Part shown: piece after piece, positions 8,637 to 21,600 of the stretch | Position numbering within the stretch: the first letter of the stretch is position 1 | Layout of the letters: each line of letters begins with the position of its first letter | NCBI RefSeq assembly: GCF_001541315.1 | Contig: NZ_LMVK01000034.1 | Coordinates: 124,001-188,000, forward strand | DNA: 64,000 nucleotides | Source of the DNA: Agrobacterium tumefaciens str. B6 | Lineage (GTDB): Bacteria > Pseudomonadota > Alphaproteobacteria > Rhizobiales > Rhizobiaceae | Direction of reading: 5' to 3' | Program-made: the position numbers and the translations under genes | The notes under the pieces: generated by a model | Told to the model about the DNA's origin: nothing | Seen by the model: only the letters and a program-made list of their open reading frames with translations | The model's database searches: none

Positions 8637-9089
8637 TTACTTTAGCAAATCCTTCACAACACCGGAGGCCTTCGCGAAGTCGATCTGGCCCGGATAACGC
8701 TCTTTCAGCGCATTCATGCACTTGCCCATGTCGCGCAGGCCGGAAGCGCCGGTCTCCGTGATGACGGCCTGGCAGAGTTCGCGCACCTTCTCGGCCGGGA
8801 TTTCTTCCGGCATGAATTCCTTGATGATGACGATTTCCTCGCGCTCCTGAGCGGCAAGCTCGGGACGGCCGGCACCTTCGTAGATGGTGGCGGATTCTTC
8901 CCGCTGCTTTACCATCTTGGTCAGGATCTGCATGATATCTTCATCGCTGACGGGGTCCTTGCCCACGCCGCGATTGGCGATATCGCGATCCTTGATGGCC
9001 GTCTGGATGAGACGCACGGTCGATGTACGTCGGGCGTCACGAGCCTTCAGCGCATCTTTCAAAGTATTAGCGAACACGTCGCGCAGCAT
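8637..9089 (-). CDS. GatB/YqeY domain-containing protein
   Basis: 150 residues. The protein matches the stand-alone YqeY family, related to the tail domain of the GatB amidotransferase subunit (MLRDVFANTLKDALKARDARRTSTVRLI, with the conserved KMVKQREESATIYEGAGR). The family may act on tRNA-dependent amidation, but its exact role is not settled. I chose the ATG at 9089 because AGGAGA lies 8 bp upstream; a longer frame begins 30 bp earlier without such a site. The adjacent rpoD/dnaG/carA context is conserved in rhizobia. Confidence 0.88.
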   Translation of the reverse strand: MLRDVFANTLKDALKARDARRTSTVRLIQTAIKDRDIANRGVGKDPVSDEDIMQILTKMVKQREESATIYEGAGRPELAAQEREEIVIIKEFMPEEIPAEKVRELCQAVITETGASGLRDMGKCMNALKERYPGQIDFAKASGVVKDLLK

Positions 9090-9251
9090 TTTTCTTCTCC
9101 TTGGGAAAGCCCGTTCCACAGCTTCCTGATCGGCAAACTTTCCGCCTTATTTTTCGCAACGACATAAACGAGCAAACACGCTCAAGCAAATCAATTGCAT
9201 AAGCCCTTGAATCTACGACAGCTTAAATCCGCGTAAATCTTGGACCTGCGG

Positions 9252-9280
9252 TTGACCGCTTGGGCTGCTTTCGTTATTTT
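9252..9280 (+). promoter_or_regulatory. Candidate carA promoter
   Basis: TTGACC (9252-9257), 17-bp spacer, TATTTT (9275-9280). It would give a leader of about 140 nt containing an imperfect hairpin near 9374-9400. The remaining intergenic sequence from 9090 shows nothing else. Confidence 0.5.
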
Positions 9281-9424
9281 CCGGCACCTGCACGAGATTT
9301 TAACGAAGGGTCGGAACGCGAGCTTTATCGCGCGCCCCTTTATGTCACGAAGCCTGCGACAAAAATGGCCCCTTACCCCCTGCCTTTCAAGAGGCGGGGT
9401 GCGAAGCGGCAGAAACGGAACGAG

Positions 9425-10630
9425 ATGACCGAGACAGCGCCCTGGACTACCCGCAAACCGACCGCAATGCTTGTTCTTGCCGATGGCACAGTGATCGAGG
9501 GAACAGGCATCGGCGCAACCGGCAAGGTTCAGGCCGAAGTCTGCTTCAACACGGCGCTCACGGGTTACGAGGAAATCCTCACCGACCCTTCCTATCTCGG
9601 CCAGATCGTCACCTTCACCTTCCCGCATATCGGCAATGTCGGCACCAATGAGGAAGACATTGAAGACCTGACGCCTGCCGCCCGCCGCGGCGCTGTCGGC
9701 GTCATCTTCAAGGCCGACATCACCGATCCCTCGAACTTCCGCGCCGCCAAGCATCTGGATGCCTGGCTGAAGGCCCGCGGCGTCATCGGCCTTTGCGGCA
9801 TCGACACGCGCGCGCTGACGGCATGGATTCGCGAAAACGGCGCGCCGAACGCGGTCATCGCCCATGACCCGAACGGTGTCTTCGACATCGAAGCGCTGAA
9901 GGCGGAAGCCAAGGCGTGGAGCGGCCTCGTTGGTCTCGATCTCGCCATCGAAGCGACCTCCGGCCAGTCCTCCACCTGGACTGAAACCCCCTGGGTCTGG
10001 AACAAGGGTTACGGCACGCTCGGTGAAGCCGATGCCAAGTATCACGTCGTCTGCGTCGATTTCGGCGTCAAGCGCAACATCCTGCGCCTCTTTGCCGGTT
10101 TGGATTGCAAAGTCACCGTCGTTCCAGCCCAGACTTCGGCCGAAGACATCCTGGCGCTGAAGCCGGATGGCGTGTTCCTGTCCAACGGCCCGGGAGACCC
10201 GGCCGCGACGGGCGAATATGCCGTGCCTGTTATCCAGAACCTCATCAAAAGCGATCTGCCGATCTTCGGCATCTGCCTTGGTCACCAGATGCTCGGCCTC
10301 GCCGTCGGCGCCAAGACCGAAAAGATGCATCAGGGCCACCACGGCGCGAACCATCCGGTCAAGGACTTCACGACAGGCAAGGTGGAAATCGTCTCCATGA
10401 ACCACGGTTTTGCGGTCGATACCAAGTCGCTGCCCGAAGGCGTCGAAGAGACCCATATCTCGCTGTTCGACGGCACCAATTGCGGCCTGCGCATCGTCGG
10501 CAAGCCGGTCTTCTCCGTCCAGCACCATCCGGAAGCATCGCCCGGCCCGCAGGACAGCCATTACCTCTTCCGCCGCTTCGTCAACCTGCTGCGCGAGAAC
10601 AAGGGTGAGGCAGCGCTCGCCGAGCGCTGA
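9425..10630 (+). CDS. carA: Carbamoyl-phosphate synthase small subunit
   Basis: 401 residues. Glutaminase subunit that supplies ammonia to CarB for carbamoyl phosphate, a precursor of arginine and pyrimidines. The N-terminal CPSase domain starts at TAMLVLADGTVIEGTGIG. The class I glutamine amidotransferase domain contains the nucleophile elbow (FGICLGHQMLGLAVGA), an oxyanion strand (LSNGPGDP) and the catalytic His-Glu pair (FSVQHHPEASPGP). The ATG at 9425 gives the normal N-terminus; a longer open frame upstream is leader sequence. carB is about 7 kb away on the same strand, separated as in other agrobacteria. Confidence 0.97.
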   Translation: MTETAPWTTRKPTAMLVLADGTVIEGTGIGATGKVQAEVCFNTALTGYEEILTDPSYLGQIVTFTFPHIGNVGTNEEDIEDLTPAARRGAVGVIFKADITDPSNFRAAKHLDAWLKARGVIGLCGIDTRALTAWIRENGAPNAVIAHDPNGVFDIEALKAEAKAWSGLVGLDLAIEATSGQSSTWTETPWVWNKGYGTLGEADAKYHVVCVDFGVKRNILRLFAGLDCKVTVVPAQTSAEDILALKPDGVFLSNGPGDPAATGEYAVPVIQNLIKSDLPIFGICLGHQMLGLAVGAKTEKMHQGHHGANHPVKDFTTGKVEIVSMNHGFAVDTKSLPEGVEETHISLFDGTNCGLRIVGKPVFSVQHHPEASPGPQDSHYLFRRFVNLLRENKGEAALAER

Positions 10631-10658
10631 TTACCTCCGGAGATCAGGAAAGATTATG

Positions 10659-10683
10659 CGGCCCGCTTTTCAGCGGGCCGTTT
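10659..10683. terminator. Bidirectional terminator shared by carA and the MATE gene
   Basis: Stem CGGCCCGCT / AGCGGGCCG with a four-base loop and GTTTGC after it on the plus strand. The stop codon of the convergent MATE gene (10670-10672) lies in the loop and start of the right stem. Confidence 0.65.
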
Positions 10684-12067
10684 GCATTTCACGCTTCACC
10701 AGAAGCACGAAGCGAATGGTGAGCAGAACAGCCGCCGTTGAAAGGCCGATCACGAAACCGAACCAGACGCCGCGTCCGCCAAAGCCGAGCGGAAAAGCCA
10801 TGATCCAGGCAAGCGCCAACCCGATCGGCCAATAGGAAATCAGCGCCAGCATCGCCGGAATGCGCGCATCCTTCAATCCGCGCAGCAGACCTGCCGTCAC
10901 AGCCTGAATGCCGTCGACCAGCTGGAAGATACCGGCGATCACCACGAGGCTGCTGGCATAGGCAAGCACTTCCGCCGCCTCGGGCAATTTCGCATCCAGG
11001 AACCACTTCGCCAGAAATTCCGGCACGGCCGCAAACAGGATGCCACCGCAAATCGCAATACCGCAGGCGATCGCATAAATCATGATGGCGGCGCGGATGA
11101 GATTCTTGAAATCGCCCTGACCGCGGGCGATGCCCACCCGCACGGTCGCCGCCTGCGACAGGCCGAGCGGTATCATGAAGGCGATGGAAGCAAGCTGCAG
11201 GGCAATGCCATGCGCCGCAAGCTGCACGGTACCGATTTGCCCCATCAGGATCGAGGCGGCGGCAAACAGCGTCACTTCGGCGAGAATGGTGATGCTGATC
11301 GGCAGGCCAAGCCGCAGCACTTCGAAGAGCGCATGCCAGTCCGGCCGCCAGAAGCGCACGAACAGCTCGTATTTCTTCGTCTCCTCGCGCGTCTGCACAT
11401 AGGCGACGATGAAAATGAAGCTGAAGGCATTGACGATGACGGCAACGACGGCCGCGCCGTTCATGCCCATCACCGGTAATCCGAAATGGCCGAATACCAG
11501 CATATAGGCCAGCACGCCGTTCATCACGAGCATGATGATGGTGACATAAAGAATGATGCCCGCACGCCCGATGGCGCTGACGAGACTGCGCAGCACGTAA
11601 AACAACAGCGCCGGCAGGAGGCCGAACTTGGCGATGGCAAGATAATGCCCGGTCAGCGCCGCAACATTGGGGTTCTGCCCGAGCGAAACGAGAATGCGCT
11701 CCGCATTAAAGAAGATCGGCAGGGCAAGCAGCCAGTAGGCGATGGCCACCCACATGCCCATGCGAAGCGAGCGACGGGCCGCCGTCGCATCACCCTGCCC
11801 GTAGGCCTGCGCCACCATCGGCACCACGGCGACGGAAAAACCAGAGCCGAAAATGAAGACGACAAAGAAGAACTGCCCGGCCAGCACCATGGCCGCCAGT
11901 TTTTCGGCGCCAAGCTGGCCGACGATGATCATGTCAGTGGTGTGGATGCCAAGCTGCGCGAGCTGAGCGCCGATGAGCGGAATTCCCAGCACAAGCGTAG
12001 CCTTGAAATGCGAAAACCACGACCCCGATCCGGACGGAACGGTTCCTGCAACAACCGACGAAGACAT
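10670..12067 (-). CDS. MATE family multidrug/cation efflux transporter
   Basis: 465 residues with about 12 hydrophobic segments in two homologous halves. The first half starts ATLVLGIPLIGAQLAQLGIHTTDMIIVG, the MatE signature, and the conserved PLGLSQAATVRVG sequence lies in the second half. Members of the NorM branch export cationic drugs and flavonoids by sodium or proton exchange. In A. tumefaciens a NorM-type pump of this kind has been linked to isoflavonoid resistance; whether this gene is that one cannot be told here. It converges on carA and shares its terminator. Confidence 0.93.
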   Translation of the reverse strand: MSSSVVAGTVPSGSGSWFSHFKATLVLGIPLIGAQLAQLGIHTTDMIIVGQLGAEKLAAMVLAGQFFFVVFIFGSGFSVAVVPMVAQAYGQGDATAARRSLRMGMWVAIAYWLLALPIFFNAERILVSLGQNPNVAALTGHYLAIAKFGLLPALLFYVLRSLVSAIGRAGIILYVTIIMLVMNGVLAYMLVFGHFGLPVMGMNGAAVVAVIVNAFSFIFIVAYVQTREETKKYELFVRFWRPDWHALFEVLRLGLPISITILAEVTLFAAASILMGQIGTVQLAAHGIALQLASIAFMIPLGLSQAATVRVGIARGQGDFKNLIRAAIMIYAIACGIAICGGILFAAVPEFLAKWFLDAKLPEAAEVLAYASSLVVIAGIFQLVDGIQAVTAGLLRGLKDARIPAMLALISYWPIGLALAWIMAFPLGFGGRGVWFGFVIGLSTAAVLLTIRFVLLVKREMQTAR

Positions 12068-12395
12068 TGTAATTCACCTGAACCTTGGCCGTTGCCCGCG
12101 AATTGCGCAACGGCAGCATGGTGATGAATAAAATATTCCCTTCCTGCACGCAACCTTTGCAGATCGATGATCAAAATTTACGCAAAACGGCAATCTGGCG
12201 CGCCGCGGCCGAGCCCGACTGACATAAGACAAATTTAGCTGAATTTTACCATTTCGCTTTACTTATTAGAATATCGCGTAGTTCTTCTAAACCACAAGCT
12301 GCATGACGCAGAATATTCCCGCCTTTGAGGCATGTCTTTCCCACCATTTTCCAAGATGAGCCGAACGGGTTCACCCGGTTTCAAGGACGTGTAGC
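12068..12395. other. Divergent intergenic region, MATE gene and chemoreceptor
   Basis: 328 bp of relatively AT-rich sequence (notably 12225-12310). It must hold the promoters of both divergent genes. I see no repeat or RNA gene and no promoter good enough to call. Confidence 0.4.
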
Positions 12396-14486
12396 TTGCC
12401 CAAAAAAACCAATCTCATGACGCGCATTCTCGTTGCTGCGTCGTCACTTGTCGTCGCCGCCTTTGCCGGTTTCTCTTTCTACATCGACAGTCTTCAGCAC
12501 CGGGTCACGACGGAAGCGGTGGCGGAGAATATCGATTCTTCCGGCAAGCAGGCCGCGCAAAGCATCGCCAACTGGCTGAATGGCCGCATCATGCTGACCG
12601 AAACGGTGGCAAAGACGCTCGCCAAGCTGCCTGATGACGAGGCCAAGCTGCGGTTTCTGGAAAACGACGTTCTCACCGCCCAGTTCATGTCGACCTATTT
12701 CGGCAATGCCGACACCGGCAGCTTCACCACCTTCCCGAAAACACCACTGCCTGAGGGTTATGATCCTCGCAAACGCCCGTGGTATCTGGATGCGGTGAAA
12801 GCCGGTAAGACCGTCCTGACCGAACCCTATAATGATGCATCGACCGGCGGCCTCATCATCACCGCCGCCATTCCCGTTTCCATCGATGGCAAGCTTGCCG
12901 GCGTGACGGGCAGTGACTTCTCGCTGGATTCGCTGGTGAAGATGATCAAGTCGGTGGATGCCGGCACGGATGGATACGCTTTCCTCGTCAGCAAGGATGG
13001 CAAGATCCTCATCCATCCCGATCCGAAATTCGTCGACAAGCCGCTGGCCGACCTCTTCAAGGTCGACACACCGGCTATTTCCTCCGCCATTTACCAGACC
13101 GAGATCGACGGCAAGGGCAAGATCACCAGCTTCATTCCGGTCGCCGGCCTGCCCTCGGTTGACTGGTATCTCGGTTTCGTCGTCGATTCCGATGTTGCCT
13201 ACAGCGCAATCGGCCAGTTCCGGTTGGCGGCAACCATCGCCACGATCCTCGCAGCCACGATCATGATCGGACTTCTCGCAACCGTCCTTTCACGCTTCAT
13301 CGTCCGCCCCGTCACGCAGATGACCTCGGCCATGGAAGGCCTTGCAGCCGGCAATCTCGATGTCGTCATTCCCGGTCAGGAACGCACCGACCAGATCGGC
13401 TCGATGGCGGCGGCGGTTGCCGTGTTCCGGTCGAACGCCATGGAACGTCTGCGCCTCGAAGGCGATGCCGAGCAGAACCGCACGCTTTCCGAACAGGAAC
13501 GTAGCGACCGCGAGAGACTGGCGGCAAAAGACGCGGCGGACATCCAGTTCGCGGTCGATTCGCTTGCCAAGGGACTGGCTCATCTTTCGAACGGCGATCT
13601 CAACTATCGCATCGACACGCCCTTCGTGACCCGCATCGACCGCCTGCGCGACGATTTTAACAATTCCGTCGCCAAGCTGAACGCAGCGCTCAGCACCGTC
13701 GGCCAGAATGCCCGCGCCATCGATGCCGGCGCGGGAGAAATTCGCCAGTCGGCGGATGATCTCGCACGGCGCACCGAACAGCAGGCAGCCTCCGTGGAAG
13801 AAACGGCGGCGGCGCTTGAGGAAATCACCACGACGGTGAAGGATTCCGCCCGCCGTGCGGAAGAAGTCGGCCGTCTGGTCGATCGCGCCCGCAACAATGC
13901 CGAACAGTCAGGCGTCATCGTGGAAGATGCCGTGCGCGCCATGGAAGGCATTGAAAAGTCATCATCGGAGATCAGCAACATCATCGGTGTGATCGACGAG
14001 ATCGCCTTCCAGACCAACCTGCTGGCGCTGAATGCCGGTGTGGAAGCCGCCCGCGCCGGTGAGGCGGGCAAGGGCTTCGCCGTCGTCGCACAGGAGGTGC
14101 GCGAGCTCGCCCAGCGCTCCGCCAATGCGGCCAAGGAAATCAAGACGCTGATCAACGCCTCGACATCGCAGGTACAGTCCGGCGTCGATCTCGTCGGCAA
14201 TGCCGGCAAGGCGCTGGAAACCATCGTCCGCGAAGTGCAGGAGATCAACCGTCATATCGACGCCATCGTGACCTCGTCGCGCGAGCAGTCGACCGGGCTT
14301 CAGGAAATCAACACCGCCATCAACACCATCGATCAGGGCACGCAGCAGAATGCCGCGATGGTCGAGGAACAGACGGCGGCAAGTCATGGGCTGGCGTCCG
14401 AAGCGGCGGCGCTTAACGATCTGCTCGCACAGTTCCAGCTCGCCACGGCCACGCGGCGGCAGGCGGAATATGGGCGTGCTGCTTAA
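12396..14486 (+). CDS. Methyl-accepting chemotaxis protein with dCache sensor
   Basis: 696 residues. A membrane segment at about residues 10-28 is followed by a periplasmic double-Cache domain (residues ~35-270; the ligand-pocket motif [13 protein letters not shown] and later [17 protein letters not shown] are visible). A second membrane segment at ~275-300 leads to HAMP ([19 protein letters not shown]) and a signalling domain with the tip sequence [20 protein letters not shown]. No C-terminal NWETF-type adaptor pentapeptide is present. dCache domains of this kind often bind amino acids or carboxylates. I chose the TTG at 12396 because AAGGA lies 8 bp upstream; the next ATG (12417) has no ribosome-binding site. 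No other che genes are nearby. Confidence 0.93.
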   Translation: MPKKTNLMTRILVAASSLVVAAFAGFSFYIDSLQHRVTTEAVAENIDSSGKQAAQSIANWLNGRIMLTETVAKTLAKLPDDEAKLRFLENDVLTAQFMSTYFGNADTGSFTTFPKTPLPEGYDPRKRPWYLDAVKAGKTVLTEPYNDASTGGLIITAAIPVSIDGKLAGVTGSDFSLDSLVKMIKSVDAGTDGYAFLVSKDGKILIHPDPKFVDKPLADLFKVDTPAISSAIYQTEIDGKGKITSFIPVAGLPSVDWYLGFVVDSDVAYSAIGQFRLAATIATILAATIMIGLLATVLSRFIVRPVTQMTSAMEGLAAGNLDVVIPGQERTDQIGSMAAAVAVFRSNAMERLRLEGDAEQNRTLSEQERSDRERLAAKDAADIQFAVDSLAKGLAHLSNGDLNYRIDTPFVTRIDRLRDDFNNSVAKLNAALSTVGQNARAIDAGAGEIRQSADDLARRTEQQAASVEETAAALEEITTTVKDSARRAEEVGRLVDRARNNAEQSGVIVEDAVRAMEGIEKSSSEISNIIGVIDEIAFQTNLLALNAGVEAARAGEAGKGFAVVAQEVRELAQRSANAAKEIKTLINASTSQVQSGVDLVGNAGKALETIVREVQEINRHIDAIVTSSREQSTGLQEINTAINTIDQGTQQNAAMVEEQTAASHGLASEAAALNDLLAQFQLATATRRQAEYGRAA

Positions 14487-14529
14487 GGAACCGCCTGATC
14501 GTTTGGCGGAGGCAAAGCATACAAACGCC

Positions 14530-14660
14530 GTCACCCCGGACTTGATCCGGGGTCCAGCGCGATCAAGTCCTTGATCGCGAAAGACTCATTCCCCACGGCG
14601 CAGACGCGCCGTGGCTGGATGCCGGATCGTCCTCGGGCTTGTTCCGGGGACCGGCATGAC
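14530..14660. repeat. Intergenic mosaic palindromic repeat, copy 2
   Basis: 131 bp, same architecture as the element at 1853-1973. A left hairpin arm (CCCCGGA-CTTGA-TCCGGGG) ends in TCCAGC. Then a perfect palindrome GCGATCAAG-TC-CTTGATCGC (14559-14578), the sequence GAAAGACT, a GC hairpin (CACGGCGC/GCGCCGTG, 14594-14613), GGCTGGAT, and a right hairpin arm with the loop GCTTGTT. The centre CAAGTCCTTG (14564-14573) is identical to copy 1. Confidence 0.8.
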
Positions 14661-14792
14661 GGAGGAGAGGTTTCAACCTCTTTCATGGCCGGAGCGATCC
14701 GGCCATTTTTATTTGCCGCGCGAACGATACCCGGTTCTCTCTACCGGCCCGATCCGCTAGAGCTTGATCGATCATGATTTGCGGAGGGATCT

Positions 14793-15272
14793 ATGCTGGA
14801 TTTGATTTGGCGCGGCATTGCCATGGGCATTGGCGGTACCGTGTTTATGGATATATGGGCAATCATACTGCACCGGTTTTTTGGCCAGTCCGCCCCCAAC
14901 TGGGCGCCGGTCGGCCGCTGGTTCTGGCATGTGCCGAAGGGCAGGATATTTCACGACAGCATCGCCACGGCGGCACCTTACGAGCATGAGCTCGCGCTCG
15001 GCTGGATTTCGCATTACGCCGTCGGCATTCTCTACGGCATCATTCTTGCGCTGGTGGTCCCGGCCGCGTGGTTTGCAAACCCGTCCTTCATTGAGCCGTG
15101 GATCATCGGCATCATAACGGTGGGCGCGGGCTGGTTCCTGCTGCAGCCGGGTCTCGGCATTGGCTGGGCCGCATCGAAAACGCCGAACCCCACGAAGGTT
15201 CGCGTCCTCAACCTCGTGGCCCATACCATCTTCGCCCTCGGCATGTATGCCGTAGCGCTTTTGATGCGTTGA
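14793..15272 (+). CDS. DUF2938 family integral membrane protein
   Basis: 159 residues with four or five membrane segments. It begins MLDLIWRGIAMGIGGTVFMDIW and contains the family's conserved GWISHYAVGILYGI and TPNPTKVRVLNLVAHTIFALGMY. Function unknown. It stands alone, with a terminator hairpin between it and the convergent metallopeptidase gene. Confidence 0.82.
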   Translation: MLDLIWRGIAMGIGGTVFMDIWAIILHRFFGQSAPNWAPVGRWFWHVPKGRIFHDSIATAAPYEHELALGWISHYAVGILYGIILALVVPAAWFANPSFIEPWIIGIITVGAGWFLLQPGLGIGWAASKTPNPTKVRVLNLVAHTIFALGMYAVALLMR

Positions 15273-15278
15273 ATGAAA

Positions 15279-15303
15279 AGGGGGGGCTGAAAAGCCCCCT
15301 CTC
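15279..15303. terminator. Terminator between convergent genes
   Basis: G-rich stem (seven G then CT) / AGCCCCCT with a GAAA loop, flanked by AAAA on the left and CTCCTT on the right. It could serve both the DUF2938 gene and the metallopeptidase gene. Confidence 0.65.
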
Positions 15304-15304
15304 C

Positions 15305-16237
15305 TTAAATATTCGCCGAGAACGTATCGCAATCCTCGACACGGCCGCTCTGGAAACCGCGCTTGAACCATTCCGCGCGCTGTGCCGAGGTGCCGTGGTT
15401 GAAGCTGTCAGGCACAACATAGCCTTGAGTCTGCTTCTGCAGCGTATCGTCGCCAATCTGGTGGGCGGCATTAAGCGCTTCCTCGAGGTCGCCGGTTTCG
15501 AGAATGCCCTTCTGTTCGGTAAACTTGCCCCAGATGCCGGCATAACAATCAGCCTGAAGCTCGACTCGCACCGACATCTTGTTCGCGTCCACCTGGCTCA
15601 TGGACTGGCGGCGGCGGTTGAATTCCGGCAGAACGCCGGTCAGGTTCTGGATGTGGTGGCCCACCTCATGCGCAATCACGTAAGCCTGTGCGAAATCGCC
15701 GGCCGCACCGAAACGCTTGTCCAGTTCATTGAAGAAACTGGTGTCGAGATAGACCTTGCGGTCACCCGGGCAATAGAACGGGCCGCTGGCGGCAGAGGCA
15801 TAACCACAGGCAGAAGACACCTGCCCGGAGAACAGAACCAGCGTCGGTTTCTGATAGGTCTCCCCGGCGGACTGGAAGATGCCGCTCCAGGTATCTTCCG
15901 TCTCAGCCAGCACGGTGCGCACGAAAGCCGTCGTCTCGTCCGACGATTCGCCCTGCGGGCGTGTGCCGGATTGCTGGGTGCCGGATTGTTGCGTCGTGCC
16001 ACCGCCATCCATCGAGATGTCGCCGCCCGTAAGCAGCGTCAGCGGGTTGATGCCAAGCACCCAGCTGATCAGCAGGATGACAACAATACCGCCAATACCG
16101 ATGCCGCCACCGCGACGCCCGATCGGCACGCGCATTCCGCCACGGGCAAAAGGATCGTTACCGCCTGGCCCCGATCCCGCCGACATGCCACGCCGATCCT
16201 CGATATTGTCCGACTGGCGGCGCCCTCTCCATTCCAT
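15305..16237 (-). CDS. ypfJ: YpfJ-type neutral zinc metallopeptidase, membrane anchored
   Basis: 310 residues. Begins MEWRGRRQSDNIEDRRG, the conserved N-terminus of the family. One membrane segment (about residues 46-64, GGIGIGGIVVILLISWVLG) and a low-complexity Gly/Thr/Gln linker precede the catalytic domain. The zinc motif HEVGHHIQ (about residues 191-198) and the downstream RVELQADCYAGIW segment (third ligand region) are present, and the C-terminal GTSAQRAEWFKRGFQSG is typical. Substrate unknown. Normal length. Confidence 0.92.
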   Translation of the reverse strand: MEWRGRRQSDNIEDRRGMSAGSGPGGNDPFARGGMRVPIGRRGGGIGIGGIVVILLISWVLGINPLTLLTGGDISMDGGGTTQQSGTQQSGTRPQGESSDETTAFVRTVLAETEDTWSGIFQSAGETYQKPTLVLFSGQVSSACGYASAASGPFYCPGDRKVYLDTSFFNELDKRFGAAGDFAQAYVIAHEVGHHIQNLTGVLPEFNRRRQSMSQVDANKMSVRVELQADCYAGIWGKFTEQKGILETGDLEEALNAAHQIGDDTLQKQTQGYVVPDSFNHGTSAQRAEWFKRGFQSGRVEDCDTFSANI

Positions 16238-16335
16238 GCTATTCTCCCGGCGGATACCGCCTTAACAAGCTGCCATATAACGGCACTATAATACATCTTG
16301 TTCCGGAAGAAAGCAGAGGCGGCGAACGGAGTCTC

Positions 16336-16824
16336 TCAAGCGGCTCTGCGTCTTTGTTTCAATACGGTCAGAAACAGGAAGGCAAACACGAGAGCGCCGG
16401 CGGAAAGGGCCGCAAAACCGGCTTTGCCATCACCAAAAGCAACCTCATGCATGAGGCGACCGGGAACGAAGGTGAAACCTCCGGCAACAACGATGCCGCC
16501 GAGATAAACGCTCTGCATGATGCGCATATGGCGTCTGATATCGCCGCGCCGGGCGAAATAGACCGATTGCAGACAGCCATAGAGGGTGAAGGCCGAGAGC
16601 AGATGGATCGGGCTGAAACCGTAAAACACCCTCAATTCATGGATGAAGAACGTCGAAACGGAAGTCGTGACCATCAGCATCACCCAGATCTTGCCGAGCA
16701 GCCGGTGGATGGCGGTTCCCTTGCGGCGCAGGAAGATGAAGGCGCCGAGAATGGCTGCGGGCACGACGGTGGCGACATGGAATTGCACGGCGAGCGGTGC
16801 GTCTAACAATGGCTGGAATGACAT
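16336..16824 (-). CDS. DUF2306 family membrane protein
   Basis: 162 residues, four hydrophobic segments. The start MSFQPLLDAPLAVQFHVATVVPAAILGAF and the conserved IHRLLGKIWVMLMVTTSVSTFFI segment are typical of DUF2306. Conserved histidines (FHVA, IHR, FIHEL, RRHMRIMQ) recall heme- or metal-binding membrane proteins, but no ligand has been shown. I used the ATG at 16824; the longer frame would run into the divergent LytTR gene. The 92-bp gap to that gene suggests a shared control region. Confidence 0.8.
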   Translation of the reverse strand: MSFQPLLDAPLAVQFHVATVVPAAILGAFIFLRRKGTAIHRLLGKIWVMLMVTTSVSTFFIHELRVFYGFSPIHLLSAFTLYGCLQSVYFARRGDIRRHMRIMQSVYLGGIVVAGGFTFVPGRLMHEVAFGDGKAGFAALSAGALVFAFLFLTVLKQRRRAA

Positions 16825-16916
16825 GGTTGCTGTTTCGGCTCGGTTGAAATCACCGGCAATTTCGGCAAAACATGCGCTCAAGAAAAACGGATTGACGCCA
16901 ACCGCAGGAAAACTTC

Positions 16917-17738
16917 GTGGATCACCCGTATCTGCAATCCACGCTTCGTGAAATGCACGCCGTCCTGCAATCGCGCAGGCTGTGGCTGACATTTCTCGCC
17001 GTGCTGGCGATCTTCATCGTGACCGGGCCTTTCGGGACGAGCGAAACCATGAGTTTCGCCGACCGGCTGCTTTACTGGACAATCATTCAGGCCGGCGCCT
17101 GGACATTCGCGATATCCTTTTCCATCATCGCCAACAGCATCCTCGCCGGCCGCATCGGAAACATGCTGGCGCGCATGATGATCGGTTCGCTGACGGCGGC
17201 CCTGCCGATCGGGCTCCTGCTTACCGTCACGAACCGGGTATTTTCAGGTAAGGAAATGGGTTTCGGCCCCTTTTTAGAAAGCAGCCTGTCGGCCCTGCCT
17301 CTCTGTGCCATCTTCTGCCTGCTGAGTTATCTCACTACCGGCCAGTCGCTCGAAACAACGGCCAACGCCGTTACGGACACAGACGATGATACCAAGCGTG
17401 AGGTGAAAGGCGTCGCGCCGCTGCTGGAGCGGCTGCCACCGCTAAAGCGCGGAGAATTGCTGCGGCTTTCGGTGCAGGACCATTATACGCAGATCGTCAC
17501 CACGCGCGGGCATCAGCTCGTTCTGCTGCGTTTTGCCGATGCGCTGAAAGAAATTGGCGAGACGCAGGGCTTGCAGGTACACCGGTCGCACTGGATCGCC
17601 GATGCCGATGTCGTCGCGCTGCGTAAACAGGCGGGTCGTCTACTTCTCATGACAAGGGACGGTTCGGAAATCCCCGTCAGCCGCTCTTATAATGCAGCGG
17701 CGCAGGCCCGTTTTGCGGCCCTTGCCCCAGCCCGTTAA
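16917..17738 (+). CDS. Membrane-bound LytTR-type DNA-binding regulator
   Basis: 273 residues. Four membrane segments occupy residues ~20-145 (LWLTFLAVLAIFIVTGPFG; TIIQAGAWTFAISFSIIANSI; MMIGSLTAALPIGLLLTV; LSALPLCAIFCLLSYL). The C-terminal ~100 residues form a LytTR DNA-binding domain (LRLSVQDHYTQIVTTRG, VHRSHWIADADVVALRK, IPVSRSY). The GTG start at 16917 has AGGAA six bases upstream. It is divergent from the DUF2306 gene. By analogy with LytTR regulatory systems, a membrane LytTR protein is often controlled by a partner membrane protein encoded next to it; that link is an inference. Confidence 0.87.
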   Translation: MDHPYLQSTLREMHAVLQSRRLWLTFLAVLAIFIVTGPFGTSETMSFADRLLYWTIIQAGAWTFAISFSIIANSILAGRIGNMLARMMIGSLTAALPIGLLLTVTNRVFSGKEMGFGPFLESSLSALPLCAIFCLLSYLTTGQSLETTANAVTDTDDDTKREVKGVAPLLERLPPLKRGELLRLSVQDHYTQIVTTRGHQLVLLRFADALKEIGETQGLQVHRSHWIADADVVALRKQAGRLLLMTRDGSEIPVSRSYNAAAQARFAALAPAR

Positions 17739-17895
17739 GAGTTTCTGTCGATTCCGGAATTTATGGGGTTCCGTTCTCAAAAACATTTGCCTATAAGCCG
17801 CTTCTAGCCTGAAAACTTTGAATTGCGCGCCCCGGCCGGTGATCCTTCACCCTGGCTGGTGTTTTGCGCAACCAAAAAGCGGAACGAGAGAGCCC

Positions 17896-21384
<3,489 letters not shown>

Positions 21385-21418
21385 GCTTTCTGCGGGAGAA
21401 GCCCGCAAGATTGAAACC

Positions 21419-21452
21419 AAAACGCCGCGGATCCCCATGTCCGCGGCGTTTT
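21419..21452 (+). terminator. carB terminator
   Basis: Stem AACGCCGCGGA / TCCGCGGCGTT (21421-21431, 21440-21450) followed by TTGC, 35 bp after the carB stop. Confidence 0.75.
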
Positions 21453-21600
21453 GCATCGCGTAATCCCGCTGCAATCCGTTTCGGGTAGCAAAAAGACATC
21501 ATCCCACGCGAGGCCCATGATGTCTTTTCCTACGCCTGAAAAATCCGCTTCCGCCATCGGTCGCATCATTTCCCTGAACTTGAAGCTGCAGGGTTAACTC

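Noticed and set aside
16825-16992. N-terminal extension of the DUF2306 protein by 56 codons
   Set aside because: It would overlap the divergent LytTR gene including its ribosome-binding site and adds non-conserved sequence.
17818-17895. N-terminal extension of carB by 26 codons
   Set aside because: The extension is unlike CarB N-termini; the protein starts naturally at [14 protein letters not shown]. The upstream part is leader.
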